Source: an uncultured Asticcacaulis sp.
Lineage (GTDB): Bacteria > Pseudomonadota > Alphaproteobacteria > Caulobacterales > Caulobacteraceae
Direction: 5' to 3'
Assembly: GCA_936940865.1 (NCBI GenBank)
Contig: CAKZJB010000190.1
Span: forward strand, 1-50,272
DNA: 50,272 nt
A model generated the notes under the pieces. It made no database searches. It had not been told where the DNA came from and saw only the letters and a list, made by a program, of their open reading frames with translations. Positions 25,208 to 34,302 of this stretch are shown here, piece after piece. Both the position numbers and the translations under genes were made by a program. Every line of letters begins with the position of its first letter. Within the stretch, counting starts at the first letter, position 1.

Positions 25208-26929
25208 ATGGCGCTGCTGCGCAGGTTCCTTAAGCGTTTCCGGGATGCTGTACGCGGCAATGTGACCGCCGCAACCGCAGTCGCCATGTTGCCGTTGGCG
25301 GCGGCCGTCGGGGGAGGCGTGGACTTCAGCAATGCGGTGGCCGCCCGGGTGAGGCTACAGGACGCGGCGGACGCCGCGGCTATCGCTGCCGCGCTCGATA
25401 CGACCGGACAGCTTGCCACTCAGCAGACGGCCGCCAACACGGCCTTCACGGCCAACATCCAGAATTCGAGCCTGAGCAACGACAGCCCGTCGGGGCAACT
25501 GTCCGTGACAACGGACAACAACGTGCAGACCATGGTCTATACGGCAAAGGCGACGGTAAAGACCTATCTGATCGGCCTGGTCGGTATTCAGTCCATTCCG
25601 CTCAGCGTGACCGCAAAAGCCGGTGTCACCATGAATTCCGCCGAAATCGCCTTCGTGCTCGATAATACGGGCTCGATGTCGCAGAACAGCAAGATGACCA
25701 CGCTCAAGGCCGACCTCGACAGCGTCCTCGCGTCGCTGGCCGATTCGAGCGGCAGTTCGGGGCGCACCAAGGTCGCGTTGATCCCCTTCGACACCCAGGT
25801 CGCCTTAAGCGACGTCTCCGGCATGACCGGCTATACCGGCAGTTTCACGGCCGTCAGCCAGACCTATACCTGTTCCAGCCTGTCGACCGGGCAGTGCAGC
25901 GCCGTCACGACCAATGCGACCTCGCTGTGTTCGAGTATCAGCAGCAGCTACGGCAGCACGGCGGCGTCCAGCTGTTCGTCGAACGCGGTGAATTACACCA
26001 AGACCTCTGGCAGCTACTATTACGTCTACACCTCGACCTGGTTCAGCAATCCCAATTATAACAGCAGCTGCTATTATTATTGCTACAACAACTACAGGTA
26101 TCTGACCTATTACCGGGTCGCCGCCTACAGCGTCGGCGGCAGTTCCGCGACCCAGGCCGGCAATTCCTCGTCTCAGGGCTATTATACGTCGTCCGCCAGC
26201 GCCGTTACGCCATACTATGTCGGCTACAGCAACTATTCGCAGTATAGCGGCACTATCACCTACGCCTATCCGACGGCCGGCGGTTACAATTCCGGTGCGA
26301 CGACGGTCTACAAGGACAACAACACCATCACGGCCAATTCGGACCTGCTGGGCGTGGGCACGCAGAACTGGTCCGGGTGCGTGATCGACCGTACCCAGCC
26401 CTACGACGTGCAGTCCGACGCGCCGTCGAGCAGCAATACCGACACCCTTTATCCGGCGTCGAAGTGCGCCACCAACTCGCTGCTGCCGATCATGGACCTG
26501 ACGACCGACATTTCGGCGGCGCGGACCTATGCGGCCAAGATGACGCCGGCCGGCAATACCAACATTACCATAGGCATCCAGTGGGGCATGGAGGTGCTGT
26601 CGCCGACGGCGCCCTTCACCAACGGCGTGGCCTTCACCGACACCACGGTCAGCAAATACATGATCGTGCTGACGGACGGTATCAATACCCAGAATCGCTG
26701 GACCACCAATGCCACGCAGATCGACGCGCGTACGGCGCAGGCCTGCACCAATGCGAAAAACCTGGGCATCACGGTGTTCACGGTCAGGCTCGAGGATGGC
26801 AATTCCAGCATGCTGCAGGCCTGCGCCTCGCAGACCGGCTACTACTACAATCTGACCAATGCCAGCCAGTTGAGCGGCGCGCTCGGCAATATCATGAAGT
26901 CGATCAAGAAGATCCGTCTGACGCAGTAA
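25208..26929 (+). CDS. TadG-like pilus-assembly protein with von Willebrand A domain
   Basis: 573 residues. The first 60 match the TadE/TadG-like N terminus (PF13400): basic RFLKRFRDAVRGNV, then a membrane helix and DFSNAVAARVRLQDAADAAA. A von Willebrand A domain begins near residue 147 with the MIDAS motif DNTGSMS (D152) and continues after a large insertion with NTNITIGIQWGM and YMIVLTDG. The insertion, about residues 220-370, is rich in Tyr, Ser, Gly and Asn and holds several Cys (SSCYYYCYNNY). The protein is probably exported and anchored, and may act in Flp pilus assembly or in adhesion, but no other tad genes are adjacent. Confidence 0.82.
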   Translation: MALLRRFLKRFRDAVRGNVTAATAVAMLPLAAAVGGGVDFSNAVAARVRLQDAADAAAIAAALDTTGQLATQQTAANTAFTANIQNSSLSNDSPSGQLSVTTDNNVQTMVYTAKATVKTYLIGLVGIQSIPLSVTAKAGVTMNSAEIAFVLDNTGSMSQNSKMTTLKADLDSVLASLADSSGSSGRTKVALIPFDTQVALSDVSGMTGYTGSFTAVSQTYTCSSLSTGQCSAVTTNATSLCSSISSSYGSTAASSCSSNAVNYTKTSGSYYYVYTSTWFSNPNYNSSCYYYCYNNYRYLTYYRVAAYSVGGSSATQAGNSSSQGYYTSSASAVTPYYVGYSNYSQYSGTITYAYPTAGGYNSGATTVYKDNNTITANSDLLGVGTQNWSGCVIDRTQPYDVQSDAPSSSNTDTLYPASKCATNSLLPIMDLTTDISAARTYAAKMTPAGNTNITIGIQWGMEVLSPTAPFTNGVAFTDTTVSKYMIVLTDGINTQNRWTTNATQIDARTAQACTNAKNLGITVFTVRLEDGNSSMLQACASQTGYYYNLTNASQLSGALGNIMKSIKKIRLTQ

Positions 26930-26946
26930 TGGCGGTTTCGGCCTGG

Positions 26947-26985
26947 GCAAAATCCGGTCCGCGGGATTTTGCTCTGGCTTTTTGC
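26947..26985 (+). terminator. Probable terminator after the TadG-like gene
   Basis: GCAAAATCC (26947-26955) pairs with GGATTTTGC (26964-26972); TCTGGCTTTTT follows. The T-run is displaced by six bases, so efficiency is uncertain. Confidence 0.5.
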
Positions 26986-26991
26986 CATGAC

Positions 26992-27034
26992 GCGCATTTA
27001 AATCGAAACCCGCTGCACACTTTTCGGAATGCGC
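26992..27034. repeat. Palindromic CGAAA/TTTTCG repeat, copy 1
   Basis: GCGCATT (26992-26998) and AATGCGC (27028-27034) form the outer arms; CGAAA (27004-27008) and TTTTCG (27021-27026) the inner ones. The core CGAAACCCGCTGCACACTTTT resembles a palindromic element that I recall as widespread in Rhizobiales and other alphaproteobacterial genomes. Copy 2 is at 47589-47654. Confidence 0.7.
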
Positions 27035-27036
27035 TC

Positions 27037-27450
27037 GTGAATGCAAAGATCGACTGGGGAAACCTGTTCTTTTCCGCCACCGGGCGGATACGGCAACTGC
27101 ATTTCCTGATCGGCGCCGCCGTGCTCCTCCTCTTGCTGTGCCTGTACGAATCGGCAGTGAAGGGGGCCTTGCAGTTCGTTACGGGCTGGATCGTCTATCC
27201 CATCCTCTTCCTCATGGGCGCCTGTGTCCTGTCCAAGCGGCTGCACGATCGCGGCCGGTCCGGCTGGTGGTCGGCGGTCATCCTGCTGGCCATCGTCATG
27301 GTGTGGCCGGCGCCGACCGGCTTTTTCGACTTCCTGGCCGTGCTGGTTTTGGCGTGGGCCGTCGTCGACCTGGGGGTCATGCCCGGTGAACGCGGCGACA
27401 ACCGGTACGGCCGCACGCTTTTCAGGCTGAAGCCGCGCGAGCAGGCTTAA
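27037..27450 (+). CDS. DUF805 membrane protein (second copy)
   Basis: 137 residues from the GTG at 27037; the same frame is open far upstream through the TadG-like gene but is shadow there. DUF805 features: NLFFSATGRIRQLHFLIG, KRLHDRGRSGWW and the terminal GDNRYGRTLF, with four hydrophobic helices. It starts 2 bases after the palindromic repeat, and the only Shine-Dalgarno-like bases (GGA) lie inside the repeat arm. Its function is unknown. Confidence 0.78.
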   Translation: MNAKIDWGNLFFSATGRIRQLHFLIGAAVLLLLLCLYESAVKGALQFVTGWIVYPILFLMGACVLSKRLHDRGRSGWWSAVILLAIVMVWPAPTGFFDFLAVLVLAWAVVDLGVMPGERGDNRYGRTLFRLKPREQA

Positions 27451-27518
27451 GCCTCTCTTTGGCCTTGTTTTCCCCGGCAGGTTCGCCATAGTGATGCGAC
27501 AAACTGGGGGGCAGGGAC

Positions 27519-28586
27519 ATGCACATCCGCAACATCGTGGCGACGGCCGTTCTGACGGCTGCGCTTTTCAATACCGCTCCGGCGCTTGCCGCCGGGTCTT
27601 CGGCTGACATTGCGGCGCCGTCATCCGCTTCGGCGTCCATGTCGCCGGAAGAAGCGGCCAAGGCGGAACTCGCCGCCAAGACCAAAATCGTAGCAGGCCT
27701 GCACCCGAAAACAGGCGACATCCCGATCGCCGAAGCCGACGCGACGCTCAAGCTGGGCGACAACTACTACTTCCTGGACAAGGACGATACGCGCAAGGTC
27801 CTGGTCGACGTCTGGGGCAATCCGCCCGGCATGGCGGACGGTGTCCTGGGCATGGTCGTGCCCAAGGGTAAGACGCCGATCGACGACTGGGGCGCGGTGG
27901 TGACGTACGAAAAGACCGACTACGTCTCGGACGACGACGCGGCGACCGCCAACTACGATTCCTACATCAAGCAGATTCAGGACGGCGAAAAGGACGAAAA
28001 CGCGCAGCGAAAAAAGGACGGCTATTCGACCATGCACCTGGTGGGTTGGGCGCAACCCCCGTCCTACGACAAGACCCATCACTATCTGATCTGGGCGCGC
28101 GACATCCAGTTCTCGGACCAGTCGGCGGATACGCTCAACTACGATATCCGCCTTCTGGGCCGCCGCGGCGTACTGAGCCTGAACATGGTCGCCACCATGC
28201 CGGAGCTGGCCAGCATCCGGGCCCAGGCGCAGCAACTGGCCCTGGCCGGCCAATACAATGTCGGGGCGCGCTATCAGGACTATCAGAAGGGCGACGCCAA
28301 GGCCGCCTTCGGCCTGGCCGGCCTGGTCGCGGCGGGCCTGGGCCTGGCGGCTGCCAAGAAGCTGGGCCTGCTCGCCGTCATTCTGGCCTTCGGCAAGAAG
28401 ATCATCGTCTTCGTGCTGGCCGGCTTCGCGGCGATCGGGCGCTGGTTCAGCTCGATCTTCGGCAAGAAGAAAAAGGCGGCCGCTGCAGCCCCGCGGCCGG
28501 CCTTCGACGATCCCGTCGAGGCGCCGGCGCCGCTGCCCGACGGCAGCCCAGTCACGGAAAAAACGCAGCCGTCCGAGGATGCTTAA
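27519..28586 (+). CDS. DUF2167 membrane protein
   Basis: 355 residues. A cleavable signal ends at ALAAG (about residue 25). The central domain [29 protein letters not shown] and [18 protein letters not shown] is characteristic of DUF2167 (PF09935), a large extracytoplasmic domain of unknown function. Membrane helices follow near residues 260-315 ([39 protein letters not shown]), then a basic and Pro-rich cytoplasmic tail. The stop codon TAA overlaps the lipB stop on the opposite strand. The ribosome site GGGGGGCAGGG is offset by a few bases. Confidence 0.85.
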   Translation: MHIRNIVATAVLTAALFNTAPALAAGSSADIAAPSSASASMSPEEAAKAELAAKTKIVAGLHPKTGDIPIAEADATLKLGDNYYFLDKDDTRKVLVDVWGNPPGMADGVLGMVVPKGKTPIDDWGAVVTYEKTDYVSDDDAATANYDSYIKQIQDGEKDENAQRKKDGYSTMHLVGWAQPPSYDKTHHYLIWARDIQFSDQSADTLNYDIRLLGRRGVLSLNMVATMPELASIRAQAQQLALAGQYNVGARYQDYQKGDAKAAFGLAGLVAAGLGLAAAKKLGLLAVILAFGKKIIVFVLAGFAAIGRWFSSIFGKKKKAAAAAPRPAFDDPVEAPAPLPDGSPVTEKTQPSEDA

Positions 28587-29311
28587 GCGGTTTCCACCGG
28601 TCCGAAGACCGCTTCGAAGCTCATGCGCAGGGCGTAGTCGACCTCGTCCATGGTCACCGGCAAGCCGAGGTCGAGCAGGGAGGTGACGCCGTGTTCCGTG
28701 ATGCCGCAAGGCACGATGCCGCCGAAGTGGCTGAGATCGGGCTCGACGTTCAGGCTGATCCCGTGGAAGCTGACCCAGCGCCTGAGCTTGATGCCGATCG
28801 CGGCGATCTTGTCTTCGGGATATGTCTGTTCGGATGACGCAGACGCCAGCGGCCCCTTGTCCCTGCGCTCGACCCAGACGCCGACGCGGCCGGGGCGGAT
28901 CGCGCCCTCGACATTGAAGCGCCACAGGGTGTCGATGACCCAGTGCTCCAGGGCTTCGACGAACAGCCGGACGTCCTTTTGCCGGCGGTTGAGGTCCAGC
29001 ATGACATAGACGACGCGCTGGCCGGGGCCATGATAGGTGTATTGCCCGCCGCGCGCGCTGCGGAAGACCGGAAAACGATCGGGGGCGATCAGGTCGGTAT
29101 CTCTCGCCGAGACGCCGGCCGTATAGAGCGGCGGATGTTCGACCAGCCAGACGCATTCGCGCGCCCGGCCTTCCGCGATCGCGGTCGCGCGCGCTTCCAT
29201 GAAGGCGACGGCGTCGGGGTAGGGGACATACCCCTCAGCCACGATCCATTCGGGCGCGGGACCGCCGTCGTTAAGGAAAAAAGGAGGGGTCTTTAACGTC
29301 TCATCAAGCAT
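28583..29311 (-). CDS. lipB: Octanoyl-[acyl carrier protein]:protein octanoyltransferase LipB
   Basis: 242 residues. [12 protein letters not shown] near residue 80 and [17 protein letters not shown] near residue 165 are the family signatures, and the catalytic thiol is the Cys in FGGIVPCGI. It transfers octanoate from ACP to lipoyl domains of the 2-oxoacid dehydrogenases and GcvH; LipA then inserts sulfur. The start at 29311 is chosen as the first ATG; a shorter start is possible because the first 25 residues are variable in the family. It is divergent from the FliN-like gene. Confidence 0.95.
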   Translation of the reverse strand: MLDETLKTPPFFLNDGGPAPEWIVAEGYVPYPDAVAFMEARATAIAEGRARECVWLVEHPPLYTAGVSARDTDLIAPDRFPVFRSARGGQYTYHGPGQRVVYVMLDLNRRQKDVRLFVEALEHWVIDTLWRFNVEGAIRPGRVGVWVERRDKGPLASASSEQTYPEDKIAAIGIKLRRWVSFHGISLNVEPDLSHFGGIVPCGITEHGVTSLLDLGLPVTMDEVDYALRMSFEAVFGPVETA

Positions 29312-29410
29312 GACTTGTCATTGTGGTGAAATGCCTTTTGGCGCAAGTGCCGAAACATCGCACGTCCAATATGGTGACGTGTCAGCACAAAACCTAGCAG
29401 GGGTTGTTGA

Positions 29411-29668
29411 GTGACCATTTCCCAGGTCGGGGCGGTTCCCGTCGAAATTTCGGTGCTCTTGGGCCGTTCGGTTCTCCCGATGCAGCAGCTTCTGCGCATG
29501 GGCCGCGGCGCCGTCATTCCGCTGGACGCGCGCGAGCATGACGAAGTGTGGATACTGGCCAACAACCACCCCGTCGCGCGCGGTGAAATCCAGATATTCG
29601 AAGAGAAGATTTCGATCGTCGTGACGCGCCAGGCCAATGTCTACGACTTCATGGCGCTGGGCAACTGA
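29411..29668 (+). CDS. Stand-alone FliN/SpoA-domain protein
   Basis: 85 residues from a GTG preceded by GCAGGGG. The whole protein is one SpoA (FliMN_C) domain: VPVEISVLLGRSVLPMQQLL, then GAVIPLDAREHDEVWILANN and ARGEIQIFEEKISIVV. In flagellar C-rings this domain forms the FliN saddle. It lacks any N-terminal extension and is not in a flagellar cluster, so it may be a FliN paralogue. A motor-switch role is inference. It is divergent from lipB with 99 bases between. Confidence 0.8.
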   Translation: MTISQVGAVPVEISVLLGRSVLPMQQLLRMGRGAVIPLDAREHDEVWILANNHPVARGEIQIFEEKISIVVTRQANVYDFMALGN

Positions 29669-29730
29669 CGTCAGCCCGGGCATGACGCAACAATAATCCA
29701 CATTCCCGCCAAATATTTCCGATAAAAGGC

Positions 29731-29759
29731 TTCACAAACGCGTTCAGGGTTGCTATGCC
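29731..29759 (+). promoter_or_regulatory. Promoter of tRNA-Leu
   Basis: TTCACA (29731-29736), a 17-base spacer and TATGCC (29754-29759), with GCTA immediately in front as in Caulobacter promoters. A start near 29766 is 14 bases before the mature tRNA. Confidence 0.5.
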
Positions 29760-29779
29760 CGCGCCTCTCCGGATGACGT

Positions 29780-29864
29780 GCGGTCGTGGCGGAATTGGTA
29801 GACGCGCAGCGTTGAGGTCGCTGTGTCGCAAGACGTGGAAGTTCGAGTCTTCTCGACCGCACCA
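29780..29864 (+). tRNA. tRNA-Leu (anticodon GAG)
   Basis: An 85-base class II tRNA with encoded CCA. The acceptor GCGGTCG pairs with CGACCGC. The D arm holds GGAATTGGTAGAC, and the anticodon stem CAGCG/CGCTG surrounds loop TTGAGGT with anticodon GAG (reads CUC and CUU). A long variable arm (TGTCGCAAGACGT) follows, then GTTCGAGTC in the T arm. It stands alone before mgtE. Confidence 0.97.
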
Positions 29865-29974
29865 TCGGCTCCTTTACCAGGGGGCGCATCCGGCGGGGGC
29901 GCCAAGGGGACGCCCGGATATCTCCCTGGAAAATTTGAGCGGCGTGCTGCGCCACGGATAGGGAGGCCTGGGCC

Positions 29975-31492
29975 ATGAGCCAGAAGTCCGAAACCGCTCA
30001 GAAGAAACCCGATCCCGACATCGAAACCAAGGGCCGCGACTGGCGTGACGACGAGGTCGAAGGCGCCAACCTGGTGACGCCCGAGGAGATCGAGGATTTC
30101 GCCCTCAAGGACGATTACGCCCTCAATCCGCAATATATCTCGCTGGTTATCGACGCCGCCGACCGCGGCGACGGCATGCGGCTGCGCGACCTGCTGGACG
30201 CCCTGCACCCGGCCGACGTCGCCGACCTTCTGGGCTTCCTGTCCGAGGACTACCGCGAGGAGGTCATTCCCTGGATTCCCGGCGACGCCCTGCCGGACAT
30301 CCTGCCCGAACTCGACGACGATATCCGCGACGAGGTTATCGAGACCCTGCACACCCAGGACATCGCCGAGGTGCTGCAGGAACTCGAATCGGACGACGCC
30401 ACCGCCGTCTTCGAGGATCTTGAGGAAGACCGGCAAAAGGCCGTCCTGGCCGCCATGCCCGAGGCCGAGCGCGAGCAGTTCGTCACCTCGCTGAGCTTCG
30501 AGGAAGAGACCGCCGGCCGCCTGATGCAGCGCGAGGTCATGGCCGCGCCCAGTTTCTGGAATGTCGGCCAGACCATCGACCACATGCGGGAGAACGGCGA
30601 GGACCTGCCCGAGCTGTTCTTCGACGTCTATGTCATCGACCCCAGCCATCGTCCCGTCGGCGCCTTGCCGGTGTCGCTGCTGATGCGCTCGAAGCGCGAG
30701 ATGCTGCTGTCGGCCCTGATGGAACCGGTCACCGAAATCACGGTCGACCAGGACCAGGAAGAAGTCGCCTACATCTTCGAGAAATACCATCTGATCTCGG
30801 CGCCGGTCGTCGACCAGTCGGGACGGCTGGTGGGGCAGATCACGGTCGACGACATCGTCAACATCATCCAGGAAGAAAGCCAGGAAGACATGCTGGCCCT
30901 GGCCGGGGTCTCGGAATCGGGCCGCGACGCGTCGATCTTCGGCATTGCCCGTTCGCGCTTCTGGTGGCTGCTGATCAATCTCGGCACGGCGGTGCTGGCG
31001 TCGGGCGTCATTTCCAATTTCGAAGGCGCCATCGGCCAGCTTGTCGCCCTGGCCGTGCTCAATCCGATCGTGGCGTCCATGGGCGGCAATGCCGGCACCC
31101 AGACCTTGACGGTCGCCGTGCGGGCGTTGGCCACGCGCGAACTGAACGCCGCCAACCTGTTGCGCACCGTATGGCGCGAAGTGGCTGCCGGGGTGCTGAA
31201 CGGTATTGCCTTCGCCATCGTCATGGGGGCGGTGACGACGCTGTGGATGAGCGTCTTCCAGCACGATATGGGCACGGACCTGGCGCTGAAGCTGGGGATG
31301 ATCATTGGACTGGCCATGGTCATCAACCTGTTCGCGGCGTCGATGGCGGGGATTCTGATCCCGCTGGCTCTCGACCGCATGGGCTACGATCCGGCCGCGT
31401 CGGCCACGGTTTTCGTCACGACCGTGACCGATTGCGTGGGCTTCTTCAGCTTCCTCGGCCTGGCCGTGGTCATCCTTCATCTTCATACATGA
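29975..31492 (+). CDS. mgtE: Magnesium transporter MgtE
   Basis: 505 residues. The MgtE N domain occupies about residues 55-165 (LLDALHPADVADLLGFL repeats). Paired CBS domains follow (residues 170-300; YHLISAPVVDQSGRLVGQIT), then five membrane helices with the pore signature NPIVASMGGNAGTQTLTVAV near residue 365. Mg2+ binding between N and CBS domains closes the channel in the known structures. The start at 29975 follows GGGAGG. Its 3' end is close to the spmX promoter. Confidence 0.95.
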   Translation: MSQKSETAQKKPDPDIETKGRDWRDDEVEGANLVTPEEIEDFALKDDYALNPQYISLVIDAADRGDGMRLRDLLDALHPADVADLLGFLSEDYREEVIPWIPGDALPDILPELDDDIRDEVIETLHTQDIAEVLQELESDDATAVFEDLEEDRQKAVLAAMPEAEREQFVTSLSFEEETAGRLMQREVMAAPSFWNVGQTIDHMRENGEDLPELFFDVYVIDPSHRPVGALPVSLLMRSKREMLLSALMEPVTEITVDQDQEEVAYIFEKYHLISAPVVDQSGRLVGQITVDDIVNIIQEESQEDMLALAGVSESGRDASIFGIARSRFWWLLINLGTAVLASGVISNFEGAIGQLVALAVLNPIVASMGGNAGTQTLTVAVRALATRELNAANLLRTVWREVAAGVLNGIAFAIVMGAVTTLWMSVFQHDMGTDLALKLGMIIGLAMVINLFAASMAGILIPLALDRMGYDPAASATVFVTTVTDCVGFFSFLGLAVVILHLHT

Positions 31493-31545
31493 TGCCGGTC
31501 GGGTAACTTGCCGCAATAGCTCCATAAATATCTTGTAAGTCCGTC

Positions 31546-31562
31546 TTGGTATGTGGTTTGCT
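31546..31562 (+). promoter_or_regulatory. Sigma-54-type promoter of spmX
   Basis: TTGGTATG-TGGT-TTGCT. The -24 GG is at 31548-31549 and the -12 GC at 31560-31561, exactly 10 bases apart as sigma-54 requires, and the -12 box TTGCT is consensus. In Caulobacter, spmX is activated by TacA through sigma-54, so both motif and position agree. The transcript would start near 31573, about 100 bases before the ATG. Confidence 0.72.
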
Positions 31563-31673
31563 AGATGTTAACCGCCGGGTCGTCCGGCGTATTGTTTTGG
31601 GGCAGGCGGGGGCGTGTAATCGGCCGCCATCCATGCCATAGGCCAGAAAAGCCGGATTGGGTCGGGAATAGGG

Positions 31674-34244
31674 ATGAGAGCGCGTTTGAAGGTCTCCCGC
31701 GCCGGAGTCGAACTGATCAAGAGTTTCGAGGGGCTGCGCACCACGGCGGCGCGTCTGCCTGACGGGCGCTGGACCCTTGGCTACGGCCATACCTTTTCGG
31801 CGCGCGAAGGCGCCACCGTCACCCAGGAAGATGCCGACGCCCTCCTGCGCTTCGACCTGCTGCCGATCGTCGACGCCATCAACAACCTTGTCCTGGTGCC
31901 GCTGAACCAGAACCAGTTCGACGCCCTTGTTTCGTTCTGCTTCAACATCGGTGTCGACAATTTCGCCGCCTCGACCGTGCTGAAGCGCATCAACGAAGGC
32001 AAGATGACCGAGGCCGCCCTGGCCATGGACAGCTGGCGCTCGGCCGAATTCAACGGCCAGACCTATGTGCTGGCGCCGCTGATCCGCCGCCGCGCCGCCG
32101 AAAAGAATCTGTTCCTGACTCCGGAAGAGGTTACGGGCAACGCGCCGTCGCTGCTGGTCCGCCCCGTAGAGGACGCTTCGCCGGCGCCCGCGCACCCTGC
32201 CGAGATCGAGGCGCCGGCCCCCGGCGGCATTCTGTCGGCCCGCCCGCTCGGCCAGCCGGAAGCCGCGCCGGTCGAACCGGCCCCGGGGACCTATACGCCC
32301 CCCTTCGAGATTTCCGCGACGCCTGCGCCTGTTCCCGCCACGGCGGCGCCGCAGCCTGCACAGCCCGCGGAACGCCAGGTCATCGACCTTGCCAGCTTCG
32401 CCCCGCGTCCGCAGGACGCCGCCCCGGCCAAGCCGACCATCCAACTGGTCGCCGACGTGGCGCCGTCCGTGCCCGGTGTGGTCGAACAGTCGCCGACGGC
32501 CTATGACTACGATCCGACGCCGGTTATGAGCCCCGAGGTCCAGGCCGCCCTGTTCCGGGCGCAGGAAGAACAACGGGCCGCCGAACAGCGCGCGCAGGAG
32601 CAGCGGTTGCAGGAAGAGGCCCGCCGTCAGGCCGAGGCCCTGGCCGCCGCACGCCTCGCCGAGGAAGTCCGCCAGCGCGAGGAACAGCGCCGCCGCGAGG
32701 AAGAGCGCCTGCAGGAGCTGCAGCGCCAGGAACTCTTGCGGCTGGAAACCGAACGCCTGGAGCGCGAGCGTCTGGACCGGGAGCGCCTGGACCGAGAGCG
32801 TCTGGAGCGCGAGGCCCAGATGCGCGCTGAACTGGCCCGCCTCGAACAGGAACGCCTGGAGCAGGAGCGTCGCGAGCGTGAGCGGCTTGAGGACGCCCGT
32901 GCCGAAGCCATTCGTCTCGAAGCGGAGCGCCTCGACCGGGAGCGCCAGGAAGCCGAGCAGCGCGAACAGGTCCGTCTCGAAGCGCAACGCCTTGAAGCCG
33001 AGCGGCTGGAGCGCGAGCGTCACGAGGCTGAACAGCGCGAACTGGCCCGTCTCGAAGCGGAGCGCCTCGACCGTGAGCGCGCCGAGGCCGCCCGTCTCGA
33101 AAGTGAGCGTCAGGAGGCCGCTCGTCAGGAAGCTGCCCGTCTTGAGCAGGCCCGTCTTGAGCAGGCCCGTCTTGAGCAGGCTCGCCTCGAACAGGAGCGC
33201 CGCGACAATGAGGAACGGGCGAGGCTGGCCGAGGCCGCCGAGCGGATGCGCGCCGAGCAGGCGCGGCTTGAACAGGCACGCCTGGAGCGCGAACGCCAGG
33301 AACGGGAACGTCAGTTGCAAACGGCGGCTGCGGGAGCCAGGGTCGCCGAGGACGCCGATGCTGAAAAGGCCCGCAAGGCGGAAGCCGCAGCCGCGCTGAT
33401 GCGTCTTTATTCGCCTTACGGCAGCGGTGCGCTCGGAAAGCCGCTGACGCCGCAACCGGTCGCCCAGCCCGTTGCGCCTCGGCCCGCGCAGCCGCAATCC
33501 GTCCAGCCCCAGCCCGTCGTTGCGGCTCCGGCGCCCGAACCGGCCGGCCTGTCCGTTCCCGAGCCGGAGGAAGACGATGAAGAGTCCGGCTTTGCCGGCG
33601 GCGCCAGTTTCACCCCGTTCCAGCCGGTCCAGTCGCCGTCGACCATGCCGCCGCCGACCGTGACCGCGCTCAACCCTTACGCCCGGCCGATCCAGAAGAC
33701 CGAGGGGCCGAAGGAAGCGCCGCGGGACGTGCTGGTCGAGGTGCCGCGCCCGGCGCCGGTCAATCCTGCCGCGCCGTCCAACGCGCCGTTCGCCGGCGCC
33801 CAGCCCGAGGCGCCGGCGCAAGCCCCGCACTGGCGCGAGCAGTTGAACCGCCCGCTGCCGGAAAACCGGCCCGAGGCGCCGGAACAGACCCGCTTCATGC
33901 AGGCTTCGACCGCGCCCGCCCAGGACGCCTTCGCGGACGACGAATGGACCTTCGACGGTGACCGCGTCGCCCTGTCCGCGGAAGAGGCCGAGGAGGAACA
34001 TGCCTCCTGGTGGCGCATGATCGTCTCCACGGCCTGGTGGATATTGTTCAGTTGCTTCGGCCTGGGCCTTCTGGGCTTTGCCGCCGCCGCCTACTGGCGC
34101 AGCGCCTACGATCAGGCCGTGTTGCGCGAAGGCCATCAGACCGATCTGATGATGCTGTCGGTGGTCATGGCCGCGGCGGGCATCTTCTTCGTCTGCGTCT
34201 CGGTCTGGCTGATCCTGAAGCGCCTGGGCGGCCTGAAGGACTGA
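31674..34244 (+). CDS. spmX: SpmX: muramidase-fold polarity factor with giant coiled coil
   Basis: 856 residues, about twice Caulobacter SpmX (431). Residues 1-150 are a GH24 lysozyme fold ([13 protein letters not shown], then [13 protein letters not shown]) with catalytic E19 and T34, but Leu28 replaces the usual catalytic Asp. Residues about 150-285 are Pro/Ala-rich. About 285-570 is a continuous Arg/Glu/Leu coiled coil ([16 protein letters not shown]). A second Pro-rich part leads to two membrane helices (about 783-802 and 826-848) at the C terminus. In Caulobacter the protein localises and stimulates the kinase DivJ at the stalked pole; in Asticcacaulis it defines the site of the sub-polar or lateral stalks, and the intermediate region is expanded. 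Ends 10 bases after GLKD near a bidirectional terminator. Confidence 0.87.
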   Translation: MRARLKVSRAGVELIKSFEGLRTTAARLPDGRWTLGYGHTFSAREGATVTQEDADALLRFDLLPIVDAINNLVLVPLNQNQFDALVSFCFNIGVDNFAASTVLKRINEGKMTEAALAMDSWRSAEFNGQTYVLAPLIRRRAAEKNLFLTPEEVTGNAPSLLVRPVEDASPAPAHPAEIEAPAPGGILSARPLGQPEAAPVEPAPGTYTPPFEISATPAPVPATAAPQPAQPAERQVIDLASFAPRPQDAAPAKPTIQLVADVAPSVPGVVEQSPTAYDYDPTPVMSPEVQAALFRAQEEQRAAEQRAQEQRLQEEARRQAEALAAARLAEEVRQREEQRRREEERLQELQRQELLRLETERLERERLDRERLDRERLEREAQMRAELARLEQERLEQERRERERLEDARAEAIRLEAERLDRERQEAEQREQVRLEAQRLEAERLERERHEAEQRELARLEAERLDRERAEAARLESERQEAARQEAARLEQARLEQARLEQARLEQERRDNEERARLAEAAERMRAEQARLEQARLERERQERERQLQTAAAGARVAEDADAEKARKAEAAAALMRLYSPYGSGALGKPLTPQPVAQPVAPRPAQPQSVQPQPVVAAPAPEPAGLSVPEPEEDDEESGFAGGASFTPFQPVQSPSTMPPPTVTALNPYARPIQKTEGPKEAPRDVLVEVPRPAPVNPAAPSNAPFAGAQPEAPAQAPHWREQLNRPLPENRPEAPEQTRFMQASTAPAQDAFADDEWTFDGDRVALSAEEAEEEHASWWRMIVSTAWWILFSCFGLGLLGFAAAAYWRSAYDQAVLREGHQTDLMMLSVVMAAAGIFFVCVSVWLILKRLGGLKD
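33138..33197 (+). repeat. 15-bp tandem repeats inside the spmX coiled coil
   Basis: Three nearly identical units of CGTCTTGAGCAGGCC (33138-33182; the last ends in T) and a diverged fourth (33183-33197) encode ARLEQ repeats. Near-identity of silent bases suggests recent duplication by slippage. Similar but older units encode ERLDR near 32770-32815. Confidence 0.85.
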
Positions 34245-34266
34245 GCATCGTCAAGCCCGGAACATG

Positions 34267-34302
34267 AAGGGAGAAGGACAAGGTCCTTCTCCCTTTTTAT
34301 TT
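34267..34302. terminator. Bidirectional terminator between spmX and the patatin gene
   Basis: AAGGGAGAAGGAC (34267-34279) and its exact complement (34283-34295) with loop AAG. TTTTATTT follows on the plus strand. The minus-strand gene reads into it, but that side carries only a short T-run. Confidence 0.82.

Noticed and set aside
26377-27036. Extension of the second DUF805 gene upstream to 26377
   Set aside because: It lies out of frame within the TadG-like gene and passes through the palindromic repeat; DUF805 sequence starts only after 27037.
33138-33197. CRISPR array
   Set aside because: Units are 15 bp, contiguous without spacers and in frame within a coding coiled coil.
31470-34136. 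An 888-codon open frame on the minus strand opposite spmX
   Set aside because: It mirrors the GC-rich, repeat-built coiled coil; composition is low complexity and no family is recognisable. SpmX on the plus strand explains the openness.
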